A stretch of DNA of 64,000 nucleotides from Pyxidicoccus xibeiensis (lineage in GTDB: Bacteria; Myxococcota; Myxococcia; Myxococcales; Myxococcaceae): contig NZ_JAJVKV010000004.1 in the NCBI RefSeq assembly GCF_024198175.1, positions 930,001-994,000 of the forward strand. The letters are read 5' to 3'. This document shows positions 8,654 through 15,797 of the stretch, one piece after another (the first letter of the stretch is position 1; the number at the start of each line of letters is the position of its first letter). The notes beneath the pieces were generated by a model. The model was given only the letters and a program-made list of their open reading frames with translations. It made no database searches and was not told where the DNA came from. The position numbers were made by a program, and so were the translations under genes.

Positions 8654-9973
8654 ATGACGCCCGCCGTCCCCCTGTCCTCCGAGTCCGAGCCCGTTTCGCG
8701 GACGCGCATCAACCTGGAGTGGCTGCTGCGCCTGCGCTGGGGCCTGCTGCTGGGACAGGCGGTGGTCATCGCCGTGGCGGCGTACGGGCTGGAGCTGGCG
8801 TTGCCGGTGCCGGTGCTGTCGGCGCTGCTGGGGCTGGAGGCGCTCACCAACCTGTCGGTACGGGCGTGGCTGACGCGGGCGCGGCGGGTGACGGAGGGCA
8901 CCATCGGCAAGCTGATGCTGTGGGACACGCTGGTGCTCACGGGGCTGCTGGCGCTCAGTGGTGGCACGCACAACCCCTTCACCACGCTGTACCTGGTGAA
9001 CGTGGCGCTGGGCACGGTGCTGCTGCCGGCGCGGTGGACGTGGGGGTTGCTGGCCTTCACGCTGGCGGCGTTCGGCTCGCTGTTCGTGTCGCAGGACCTG
9101 GACCTGCCGGCGGGGCTGTCTCGGCCGGACCATGCGGAGCTGATGCGGCTGCACCTGAACGGCATGTGGGTGGCGTTCGCGGTGGCGGCGGGCTTCATCG
9201 TCTACTTCGTCCAGCGCGTCACGCGGGCGCTGGGGGCGCGGGAGCAGGAGCTGGCGCAGGCGCGGGCGCTGCATGCGCGGCGGGAGAAGGTGGCCTCGCT
9301 GGCGACGCTGGCGGCGGGCGCGGCGCACGAGCTGTCCACGCCGCTGTCGACGATTGCCGTGGTGGCGAAGGAGGTGGAGCGCGCGCTGGCGGCCTCGGGG
9401 ACGCCCGAGGCGGTGCGGGAGGACCTGCGGCTCATCCGCCAGCAGGTGGACCGCTGCCGCGACGTGCTGGTGCAGATGTCCGCGGATGCGGGGCAGACGA
9501 CGGGAGAGCCCTTCCACGCGGTGGCGCTGGGCAGGCTGGTGGAGGACTCGCTGGCGGAGCTGCCGGGCGTGGAGCGGGTGCGGGTGGAGGTGCCGGCAGA
9601 GCTGAGCGGGTGGCGGGTGCATGGGCCGCCGCGCGCGCTGGCGCGGGTGCTGCGCGGGCTGGTGAAGAACGCGCTGCAGGCGTCGCCAGCGTCGAAGTCG
9701 GTGGAGCTGCGGGTGCGGGCGGAGACGGCGGGCGCGAGGCTGGAGGTGCGCGACGGCGGGGCGGGCATGCCGGCGGAGGTGCTGGCACGCGCGGGAGAGC
9801 CTTTCTTCACGACAAAGGCGCCGGGTGAGGGCATGGGGCTGGGACTGTTCCTGGCGCGCACGCTGGCGGAGCAGCTGGGTGGCTCGCTGGAGCTGCGCTC
9901 GTCGCCGGGCCAGGGCACCACCGCGAGCCTGGCGCTCCCGGTGGGCGAGCCCCGGGCGGAGGTGGCGTCATGA
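8654..9973 (+). CDS. RegB/PrrB-type redox sensor histidine kinase
   Basis: A 439-residue membrane kinase. Six hydrophobic segments fill about residues 25-195, and between them lies SGGTHNPFTTLYLVNVALG, matching the RegB/PrrB quinone-sensing segment (GGxxNPF). A short coiled linker follows, then an H-box LAAGAAHELSTPLSTI, an N-box LVKNALQASP, a G1 box DGGAGM and GMGLGLFLARTLAEQLGG. RegB kinases sense the quinone pool or redox state and phosphorylate RegA. I do not see the RegB redox cysteine near the H-box, so sensing probably runs through the membrane part. The stop overlaps a 29-codon ORF leading into the regulator. Confidence 0.87.
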   Translation: MTPAVPLSSESEPVSRTRINLEWLLRLRWGLLLGQAVVIAVAAYGLELALPVPVLSALLGLEALTNLSVRAWLTRARRVTEGTIGKLMLWDTLVLTGLLALSGGTHNPFTTLYLVNVALGTVLLPARWTWGLLAFTLAAFGSLFVSQDLDLPAGLSRPDHAELMRLHLNGMWVAFAVAAGFIVYFVQRVTRALGAREQELAQARALHARREKVASLATLAAGAAHELSTPLSTIAVVAKEVERALAASGTPEAVREDLRLIRQQVDRCRDVLVQMSADAGQTTGEPFHAVALGRLVEDSLAELPGVERVRVEVPAELSGWRVHGPPRALARVLRGLVKNALQASPASKSVELRVRAETAGARLEVRDGGAGMPAEVLARAGEPFFTTKAPGEGMGLGLFLARTLAEQLGGSLELRSSPGQGTTASLALPVGEPRAEVAS

Positions 9974-10059
9974 GCACGGTGGGCCGGTGTGAAGCGGGCC
10001 ACGCCGCGATGCTGGCGCGCTGGGGCGGCGCGCGCCATCGCGCGGGAGTGGCGTCATGA
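9970..10059 (+). CDS. Possible 29-residue coupling ORF between regB- and regA-like genes
   Basis: A 29-codon frame whose ATG overlaps the kinase stop (ATGA at 9970-9973) and whose TGA overlaps the regulator ATG (ATGA at 10056-10059). Both junctions share GTGGCGTCATGAGC, so it may be a small tandem duplication that left a mini-ORF and keeps translation coupled. Peptide function, if any, is unknown. Confidence 0.3.
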   Translation: MSTVGRCEAGHAAMLARWGGARHRAGVAS

Positions 10060-10619
10060 GCTCGCCAGGCGCCAGCGGCGCGCACCATCCCAGCCTGCTG
10101 ATGGTGGATGACGACGCCACGCTGCGCGAGCGGCTGGCGCGTGCCTTCCGGGAGCGGGGATGGGACGTCACCACGGCGGGGGACTACGACGAGGCGCTCG
10201 CCGCCGCGCGCCGCGAGTCACCGGAGTACGCGGTGGTGGACCTGCGGATGCCGGGCCGCAGCGGCCTCGAGCTGGTGAGGGACCTGCTGGCGGTGGATGC
10301 CTCCACGCGCGTGGTGGTGCTCACCGGCTACGGCAGCATCGCGACCACGGTGGACGCCATCCGGCTGGGGGCGGTGAACTACCTGCCGAAGCCGGCGGAC
10401 GCGGATGACATCCTCGCCGCCTTCGCACGGGCGTCGGGAGAGCCGGCGCTCGCGGCACCGGAGACGTTCGAGGCACCGTCACTGGCGCGCGCGGAGTGGG
10501 AGCACATCAACCGAGTCCTGGCCGACTGTGCGGGCAACATCTCCGAGGCAGCGCGCAAGCTCGGCATCCACCGGCGGTCGCTGCAGCGCAAGCTTCAGAA
10601 GTACCCTCCGTCCCGGTGA
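10056..10619 (+). CDS. RegA/PrrA/ActR-type response regulator
   Basis: A 187-residue regulator with an N-terminal receiver domain (acidic MVDDDA, phospho-acceptor in VVDLRMPGRSG, LTGYGS, KPADADD) and a C-terminal Fis-type helix-turn-helix. The HTH segment NISEAARKLGIHRRSLQRKL closely follows the RegA/PrrA DNA-binding helix. RegA proteins control respiration, cytochrome and redox genes. The partner kinase lies just upstream, linked by overlapping codons. Likely targets are the linked barrel and lipoprotein genes and perhaps the nearby haem/copper cluster, but that is inference. Confidence 0.88.
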   Translation: MSSPGASGAHHPSLLMVDDDATLRERLARAFRERGWDVTTAGDYDEALAAARRESPEYAVVDLRMPGRSGLELVRDLLAVDASTRVVVLTGYGSIATTVDAIRLGAVNYLPKPADADDILAAFARASGEPALAAPETFEAPSLARAEWEHINRVLADCAGNISEAARKLGIHRRSLQRKLQKYPPSR

Positions 10620-10676
10620 CGGGCGGAGCCAGAGTCTTCACTGGCCCCGCTCGGGACTTCACGTTAGGGGGAACCC

Positions 10677-11300
10677 ATGTCGACAGGACTCCAGCAACGC
10701 CCTCGCAGTGACCTGGCTCCCGGCCGCTTCGGCCAGAGCCGGTACATGGTTCGCCGCAAGTTCTTCAAGATTTTCGGCGGTGCCTTCCACATCTACGACG
10801 AGGCGGGCAACGTCGCCTTCTATTCGAAGATGAAGGCCTTCAAGCTGAAGGAGGACCTGCGCATCTACAGCGGCGAGGACATGCAGCAGGAGCTGCTGAC
10901 CATCAAGGCGCGCAGCATCCTGGACTTCGGCGCCACGTACGACGTCACGGACCCGGCCACGGGCAAGCGGCTGGGCGCGCTGCGCCGCAAGGCGTTCCGC
11001 TCCCTCCTGAGGGACCAGTGGCTGGTGCTGGACGTGAACGACCAGGAGGTGGGGAAGATTGAAGAGGACAGCATGGTGATGGCGCTGGTGCGGCGCCTGC
11101 TCACCAACCTGATTCCGCAGACCTTCACGGGCACCATCGGAGATGCGCCGGTGCTCACGTTCACCCAGCGCTTCAACCCGTTCATCCAGAAGATCGACCT
11201 GGACTTCTCCATGGACAGGGACGGACGGCTGGACCGGCGCCTGGGCATCGCCGCCGCCGTGCTGCTGTGCGCGATTGAGGGCCGCCAGGCCGGCGGCTGA
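10677..11300 (+). CDS. LURP-one-related / scramblase-like protein
   Basis: A 207-residue protein with a strong AGGGGGAA ribosome site. It has the LURP-one-related layout: YMVRRKFFKIFGGAFHIYDEAG, then K(M)KAFKLKEDLRIY, repeated short strands, and a final hydrophobic helix (RLGIAAAVLLCAIEG). Proteins of this tubby-like fold are related to phospholipid scramblases and may bind membranes or phosphoinositides; bacterial roles are unclear. It converges with the MbnH-like gene, with stops 2 bp apart. Confidence 0.75.
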   Translation: MSTGLQQRPRSDLAPGRFGQSRYMVRRKFFKIFGGAFHIYDEAGNVAFYSKMKAFKLKEDLRIYSGEDMQQELLTIKARSILDFGATYDVTDPATGKRLGALRRKAFRSLLRDQWLVLDVNDQEVGKIEEDSMVMALVRRLLTNLIPQTFTGTIGDAPVLTFTQRFNPFIQKIDLDFSMDRDGRLDRRLGIAAAVLLCAIEGRQAGG

Positions 11301-11301
11301 G

Positions 11302-12462
11302 TCACTGCCACGGATTGGAGAAGCGCGGGTCCTGGATGAACGCCGTGTCCGTAAGACTCTCCAGGAAGGCAATCAGGTCCGCGCGCTCCGCGGCGGTCAG
11401 CTCGAACGGGCGCACCAGCGGGTCCTTGTTGGGATTCGTCCTGCCATCCCCGATGAACGGCCCCTCCGTCACGTTGCGCCCGCCCGACGTGTAGTGGTCG
11501 ATGACCGCTTCCAGCGTGGCGATGCTGCCGTCGTGCATGTACGGCGCCGTCAGCGCCACGTTGCGCAGCGGCGGCACCCTGAAGCGCCCCTGGTCGGAGG
11601 CCTTGCCCGAGAACTCGAACAGGCCCGGGTTGTCCGGCGGGTACGCCCCCTGCCCGTCCAGGTTGTACAGGCCCGTGTTGAAGAACTGCCTCCCCGACAG
11701 CACCGAGCCCTTCGCCCGGAACGAGTTCGACAGGTGCGGCCCGCTGTGACAGTGGTAGCACTCCGCCGTCTCGCCGAAGAACAGCTCCATCCCCCGCTTC
11801 GCCGAGGGAGTCATCGCCGTGATGTCCCCCTGGAGATACCGGTCATACGGCGAGCTGCCCGACAGCAGCGTCCGCTGGAACGACGCCAGCGCCTTCACGA
11901 TGGCGTCCTTGCCAATCGGCTCCGCCTCCTCCGGGAACGCCGCGCGGAACAGCTCCGGATAGCGCGCGTCCTCCCGCAGCCGCCCCAGCACCTCGTCCAG
12001 CCTCGGCGCCAGGCCCAGCTCCGTGGGCACCTCGTTGAACAGCGGCACCAGCGCCTGTGCCTCCAGCGTCTCCAGCAGCGGGTTCGCCCACGTGTACGTG
12101 CCCAGGTACGCGACGTTCGCCAGCCCCGGCGCATTGCGCGGGACGTGGTGCCCCGTGGAGCCCACCGGCGTCGCCTTCCCGTCCGAGAAGGCCCGCGCCT
12201 GCTCGTGGCAGCTCGCGCACGCCAGCGTCCCGTTCCCCGACAGCCGCACGTCGTGGAAGAGGTGGCGCCCCAGGTCCACCTTCGCCTCGGACATGGGGTT
12301 GTCCTCCGGGACGAAGGGCTCTGGGAAGCCCGCCGGCAGCCGCCACTCGTACGCGGGCGCGAGCTGGGGCTCCGGGCCTTCCTCCTCGCCACAGCCCACC
12401 GACAGCACCGCGCCGAGCACGGCGCTCACCTTCCACGCGTGGGACATCCCTGGCCGCTCCAT
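11302..12462 (-). CDS. mbnH: MbnH-type di-haem enzyme (MauG/cytochrome c peroxidase family)
   Basis: A 386-residue exported di-haem protein with a lipobox-like signal (AVLSVGCGE). Two haem c motifs, CASCH and CYHCH, lie in the order seen in bacterial di-haem peroxidases, with the later RVPPLRNVALTAPYMHDGS segment that supplies distal ligands. It matches the MXAN_0977/MbnH branch, where the enzyme oxidises a tryptophan of partner MbnP to kynurenine to make a copper site. The ATG at 12462 overlaps the stop of the haem lipoprotein by one base (TGATG), so translation is coupled; a second ATG five codons in would also give a full signal peptide. Third gene of the operon led by MbnP. Confidence 0.85.
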   Translation of the reverse strand: MERPGMSHAWKVSAVLGAVLSVGCGEEEGPEPQLAPAYEWRLPAGFPEPFVPEDNPMSEAKVDLGRHLFHDVRLSGNGTLACASCHEQARAFSDGKATPVGSTGHHVPRNAPGLANVAYLGTYTWANPLLETLEAQALVPLFNEVPTELGLAPRLDEVLGRLREDARYPELFRAAFPEEAEPIGKDAIVKALASFQRTLLSGSSPYDRYLQGDITAMTPSAKRGMELFFGETAECYHCHSGPHLSNSFRAKGSVLSGRQFFNTGLYNLDGQGAYPPDNPGLFEFSGKASDQGRFRVPPLRNVALTAPYMHDGSIATLEAVIDHYTSGGRNVTEGPFIGDGRTNPNKDPLVRPFELTAAERADLIAFLESLTDTAFIQDPRFSNPWQ

Positions 12463-12974
12463 CAGTCGAGGTCGACGGGGTTGCCGCCCACGTGGCAGAC
12501 GTTACAGGCGCCCGACATCGTGGGGAACGGCATGAAGTTGACGGACGCGCTCGCCCGGCTGGTCACCCGGGGGTAGAGCGCCTGCGTCGTCAGGGGCACC
12601 GCCTCCGTCGTGTAGAAGTTGCCATTCGCATCCGCCTCCAGCGTCAGCACCAGGGTGCCTCCGCCGTTGGACGCGGTGGACAGCGTCACCGTGGCGTCCG
12701 GGTTCGCCTCGCGTCGCGCGTTGACGGCCGTGCCCGCCACCGTGAAGAGGCCGGGCGCGGTGCCGTTGGGCCCATGGCATGACATGCAGTTGCTCCCCGC
12801 ATTGTGGCTGGTGCCGCCGCGCTGGCTCTTCAGCGTGACGGAGTCCAGCTCCGGCGAGCGCTCCACCGTGGGTGGCTTCGGCTCTCCAGTGCCATCGTCG
12901 ACCTCGTCGGAGCCACAGGCCGCGGTCAGCGCCACCAGCAGCACCGCGCGAGCGGAAGCGGAGTGGAACGTCAT
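12462..12974 (-). CDS. Lipoprotein with two CxxCH haem motifs
   Basis: A 170-residue lipoprotein (lipobox LTAACGS). Two haem c attachment motifs, CMSCH near the N-terminus and CNVCH close to the C-terminus, flank a beta-rich segment of about 100 residues resembling a carboxypeptidase-regulatory-like domain (GTLVLTLEADANGNFYT). It sits between MbnP and MbnH, 17 bp after the former and overlapping the latter. It may pass electrons to or from the MbnH di-haem centre. I chose the ATG at 12974, where the signal peptide begins. Confidence 0.78.
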   Translation of the reverse strand: MTFHSASARAVLLVALTAACGSDEVDDGTGEPKPPTVERSPELDSVTLKSQRGGTSHNAGSNCMSCHGPNGTAPGLFTVAGTAVNARREANPDATVTLSTASNGGGTLVLTLEADANGNFYTTEAVPLTTQALYPRVTSRASASVNFMPFPTMSGACNVCHVGGNPVDLD

Positions 12975-12991
12975 GACGGAGCTCCCGGCTT

Positions 12992-13855
12992 TCAGCGGAC
13001 GCGGATGAAGGTGCCCGGCAGGGGGCGCGCGGTGCCGTCCACCGCCAGGCCGAGCTGCTCGAACATCGTCGGGCACTCGGGGTCCGCGGCGGAGGACATG
13101 CAGCCGGCCAGCGTGTCCGTCCTCCCGTCCACCACCCGGTCCACGTCCAGCTGCGCGTACAGGCCGGCCGCGTCGAACACCACCTGGTTGCGGTCCGGGT
13201 GGAAGCCCGTCAGCGTCACCGCGGCCTGGTTCTCCGACGTGCAGGTGAAGCCCTCGGGCACGGAGCCCCGGCACCCGGACGCGCCCAGGTGGAAGAAGTA
13301 GCTGTCGTTGGCGCGCGAGCGCACGTCCAGGCGCACGAACTTGTAGCCCCCCTGCCAGCTCCACCACATGCCCGGCGCGTTGAGCGGCGCGGGCGCGGTG
13401 GCTCCGTCCAGGTGGTTCATGTCCGGCGGCAGCCCCAGCTTGAACTCCAGGCCCGTGTAGTCGTCGTGCTCGGGCGCCGTGCCCACAATCTGAGTACGCA
13501 CCTGCGGGCTGCCCGTGTCACACGTGCCGGTGCCGTCCTCGAAGTCCAGCAGCGCAATCGCCTCGCGCTGCCACGTGCCGTCCTGCTCCAGCTTCAGCTT
13601 GTGCCGCTCGCCCGTGGCGCGCACCAGGGTGACGTCCCGCACGTACACCTTGAAGTCCAGCAGCTCGATGACGCTGCGCGAGGTGCCGATGTCCGTGTAG
13701 CTCGTCCCGCACGCCAGCGTCTGCTCGCGCACCTGGGGGCTGAAGCGCACCGTATAGGTCTTCTCGGCCTCGGGCTCGTTCCCACCCGAGTCACAGCCCT
13801 GGGCCAGGAGGAGGGCGGGCAGCAGCCAACGCGCGGACTTCAGGACGACACTCAT
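12992..13855 (-). CDS. mbnP: MbnP-type copper-binding lipoprotein (metallo-mystery pair)
   Basis: A 287-residue lipoprotein (LLLAQGCDSGG) matching the MbnP family (MXAN_0976-like, four-cysteine motif). The mature part has a DFKVYVRDV strand, a GTCDTG turn, LEFKLGLPPDMNHLD, GMWWSWQGGYKF and cysteine pairs (GCRGSVPEGFTC; GCMSSAADPEC). In the known pair, MbnP binds Cu(I) through a kynurenine made from Trp by MbnH; the WWSWQ cluster gives candidate tryptophans. It leads a three-gene minus-strand operon. No methanobactin precursor or biosynthesis gene is visible, so the pair works here in a methanobactin-free setting. Confidence 0.85.
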   Translation of the reverse strand: MSVVLKSARWLLPALLLAQGCDSGGNEPEAEKTYTVRFSPQVREQTLACGTSYTDIGTSRSVIELLDFKVYVRDVTLVRATGERHKLKLEQDGTWQREAIALLDFEDGTGTCDTGSPQVRTQIVGTAPEHDDYTGLEFKLGLPPDMNHLDGATAPAPLNAPGMWWSWQGGYKFVRLDVRSRANDSYFFHLGASGCRGSVPEGFTCTSENQAAVTLTGFHPDRNQVVFDAAGLYAQLDVDRVVDGRTDTLAGCMSSAADPECPTMFEQLGLAVDGTARPLPGTFIRVR

Positions 13856-14060
13856 CGATGGACCTCCACGAGGGCGCAAGCGGCCCCTGACGGCGAGGAT
13901 GGGTAGCAGAGCCCACCGTCCGGCCCGGTGTGGCAAGTTGTCGCGGCGCCTTCGTCCAGGAACGCGGGGCGGTTCCGGACATATCGCGGCCCCTCCGGCT
14001 CGCTGGCCCGGAAGAGGGTCGGGTGCCTACCCCTCCCACTCCACCGCAACGGAGTTGCTC

Positions 14061-14522
14061 ATGTCCAGACGCCCCCTCCTGCGCCTCGTTCCCCTGTGGG
14101 TCCTCGCGGGCCTGAGCCTCGGCCATGGCGGAGGAGGTGGCGGCAGTGGTGGAGGTGGAGGCTGCGGAGGCTCCGACGACGGCCGTGGCCACGAGGAGGA
14201 GCCGGTACACACCCGGCCCTCGGGCGCGCGGTGTCCGCCCTCGGCGGGGCCCACCGCCGACAGCTTCGGCCGGGACTTCCTGGAGAGGTACTGCCTGTCC
14301 TGTCACAGCGCGAGCGTGACGGGCGAGGCGCGCGCGGGTGCTCCAGAGGGCGTCGACTTCGACACTCCCGAGCAGGTGCGCGAGTGGGCCACAGCCATCG
14401 ACTCGCACTCGGCGGCGGGACCGAACGGGCCCAACACCGCGATGCCTCCGGCCACGTCTCCCACGCCGTCCATGGACGAGCGCCTGCTGCTGGGCCAGTG
14501 GCTCTCCTGCGGCGCTCCGTGA
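14061..14522 (+). CDS. Small exported cytochrome c-like protein
   Basis: A 153-residue exported protein with a signal peptide followed by a glycine run and possible lipid Cys. One haem motif, CLSCH, lies mid-protein (DFLERYCLSCHSASVTG), with MPP and a final WLSCGAP, the typical layout of a planctomycete/myxobacterial cytochrome c-like domain where Met is the distal ligand. It is divergent from the MbnP operon, with 205 bp between starts, so the two may share control. Probably an electron carrier or partner of that cluster. The ATG at 14061 follows GGAG about eight bases upstream. Confidence 0.72.
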   Translation: MSRRPLLRLVPLWVLAGLSLGHGGGGGGSGGGGGCGGSDDGRGHEEEPVHTRPSGARCPPSAGPTADSFGRDFLERYCLSCHSASVTGEARAGAPEGVDFDTPEQVREWATAIDSHSAAGPNGPNTAMPPATSPTPSMDERLLLGQWLSCGAP

Positions 14523-14602
14523 GCCACCGCGACGTCGAGGGCGTCAGGCACTCCGCCCTCCCCTTCCCCCGTGGCGCAGTCAGCCGCCGCGGGCACTCCG
14601 GC

Positions 14603-15604
14603 TCACTGGCAGGCGCCGCAGTCCGCCGCGCAGCTGGCCGCGGTGTTGCCGGTGCCGCAGCTCTCGGACAGCTGGCACACGCCGTCACCGCAGCGGTAGA
14701 TGTCCTGCGCGCGGATGCGCGTGTTGAGGGGGCGGTAGAACGTCTTCCCGTTGTACACGCAGCGCGAGTAGTGCGTCCGCGACGCGTCCAGCGTGCAGTA
14801 CGTCCGGGCCATGCCCACGTGCGTGACGACGGTGCCGCAGGCCGGCGCCTCGCTGTACGCGGCCAGGCCGCACGCGCGCACGGTGCTCTGGTCATACGCC
14901 AGGTAGTCCGTGTCGTTCGCCGCGAAGAGCCCGTCGCCGTTGAAGAGGTTGCCGAAGAAGACCGCCTCCGGCTGGCCGTACGTCTGCAGCTCCCCCGACG
15001 TGGTGGGGATGACGGTGCCCGGCGCGTCGCGGCCCAGCACCGAGATGTTGAGGTGCACCCCGTACTTGTTCACGTGCGCCGCCAGGCACGCGGACACCGA
15101 GTGCTGCTCCATCAGCGACGCCGGCGCCCCGCCCGCCCAGCTCGGCGCCAGCCCCAGCACGCCCGTCCACGTATACGTCGTGCCCGCGTGCGTGTAGCTC
15201 AGCGACTGCGTCGGGCCGAGCGCGCACCGTGCGATGTAGCGCATCACCTCGTCCGAGCGGGCCGGGTTCTCGGTGAACCAGGTGTTGAAACCATTTGTCG
15301 ACAGCCCGTTCGTCGACAGGCCATTCGTGGAGAGCCCGTTGGTGGAGAGGCCATTCGTCGACAAGCCATTCGTCGACAGGCCATTCGTGGAGAGCCCGTT
15401 GGTGGAGAGGCCGTTCTGCGAGACCACCCCGCCAGCGTGGGTGCCAAGGGACTCGCCCTCCAGCTCCATCCCCGGCTCGGCGGGCCCGCACCCGACGGCC
15501 GCGACGCAGAGCAGCATCGGCACCCAGCCCCAGCTGCGCGGAGTGCGGCTCCGGATGCGGGTGACCTCGGAGAGTGAAGAGGTCTGAGAGGTGAAGGGGT
15601 GCAT
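14603..15604 (-). CDS. Lipoprotein with tandem NGLST repeats
   Basis: A 333-residue lipoprotein (MLLCVAAVGCG lipobox). After the anchor comes a run of eight five-residue repeats, NGLST, at about residues 64-103, which should form a stiff or extended stalk. The C-terminal ~230 residues contain ten or more cysteines, including a terminal GDGVCQLSESCGTGN...CAADCGACQ motif like those seen in other myxobacterial secreted proteins. No catalytic motif recognised. Repeat DNA is highly similar between units, suggesting length change by slippage. Confidence 0.75.
   Translation of the reverse strand: MHPFTSQTSSLSEVTRIRSRTPRSWGWVPMLLCVAAVGCGPAEPGMELEGESLGTHAGGVVSQNGLSTNGLSTNGLSTNGLSTNGLSTNGLSTNGLSTNGLSTNGFNTWFTENPARSDEVMRYIARCALGPTQSLSYTHAGTTYTWTGVLGLAPSWAGGAPASLMEQHSVSACLAAHVNKYGVHLNISVLGRDAPGTVIPTTSGELQTYGQPEAVFFGNLFNGDGLFAANDTDYLAYDQSTVRACGLAAYSEAPACGTVVTHVGMARTYCTLDASRTHYSRCVYNGKTFYRPLNTRIRAQDIYRCGDGVCQLSESCGTGNTAASCAADCGACQ
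15289..15418 (-). repeat. 15-bp coding repeats with a 60-bp higher-order copy
   Basis: Nine or so 15-bp units encode NGLST pentapeptides. Bases 15311-15353 recur exactly at 15371-15413, so four units have been duplicated as one 60-bp block. Codons alternate GTCGAC and GTGGAG types in a fixed order within each block. Confidence 0.8.
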
Positions 15605-15625
15605 GGGACTGCCTCCGCGTTGGGG

Positions 15626-15650
15626 GTGACCGCGCGCTTCGTGCGGTCAC
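15626..15650. promoter_or_regulatory. Inverted repeat upstream of the NGLST lipoprotein
   Basis: GTGACCGC and GCGGTCAC are perfect complements around a nine-base loop. The site lies 22 bp before the lipoprotein start and about 150 bp after the kinase stop. It could be an operator or a leader hairpin; there is no T-tract for a standard terminator. Confidence 0.35.
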
Positions 15651-15797
15651 ACAACCGGTAAGCCTTCCCGCGAGAACTGACAGGTGTCCCCACGTGCAGT
15701 TCGCGCCCGTCGGTCTAACGGCAAACACGTAGTCCGTGCGCCGCATGACGCTCCGACGTGTTATCGACGCAAGCCGGACCTTCGAGACACAAATGAC

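Noticed and set aside
11302..13855. A methanobactin operon
   Set aside because: MbnP and MbnH are present, but I find no short Cys-containing precursor and no MbnB/MbnC genes nearby.
15626..15650. Rho-independent terminator of the histidine kinase gene
   Set aside because: Stem is good but there is no T-tract on the relevant strand, and it lies close to the next gene's start.
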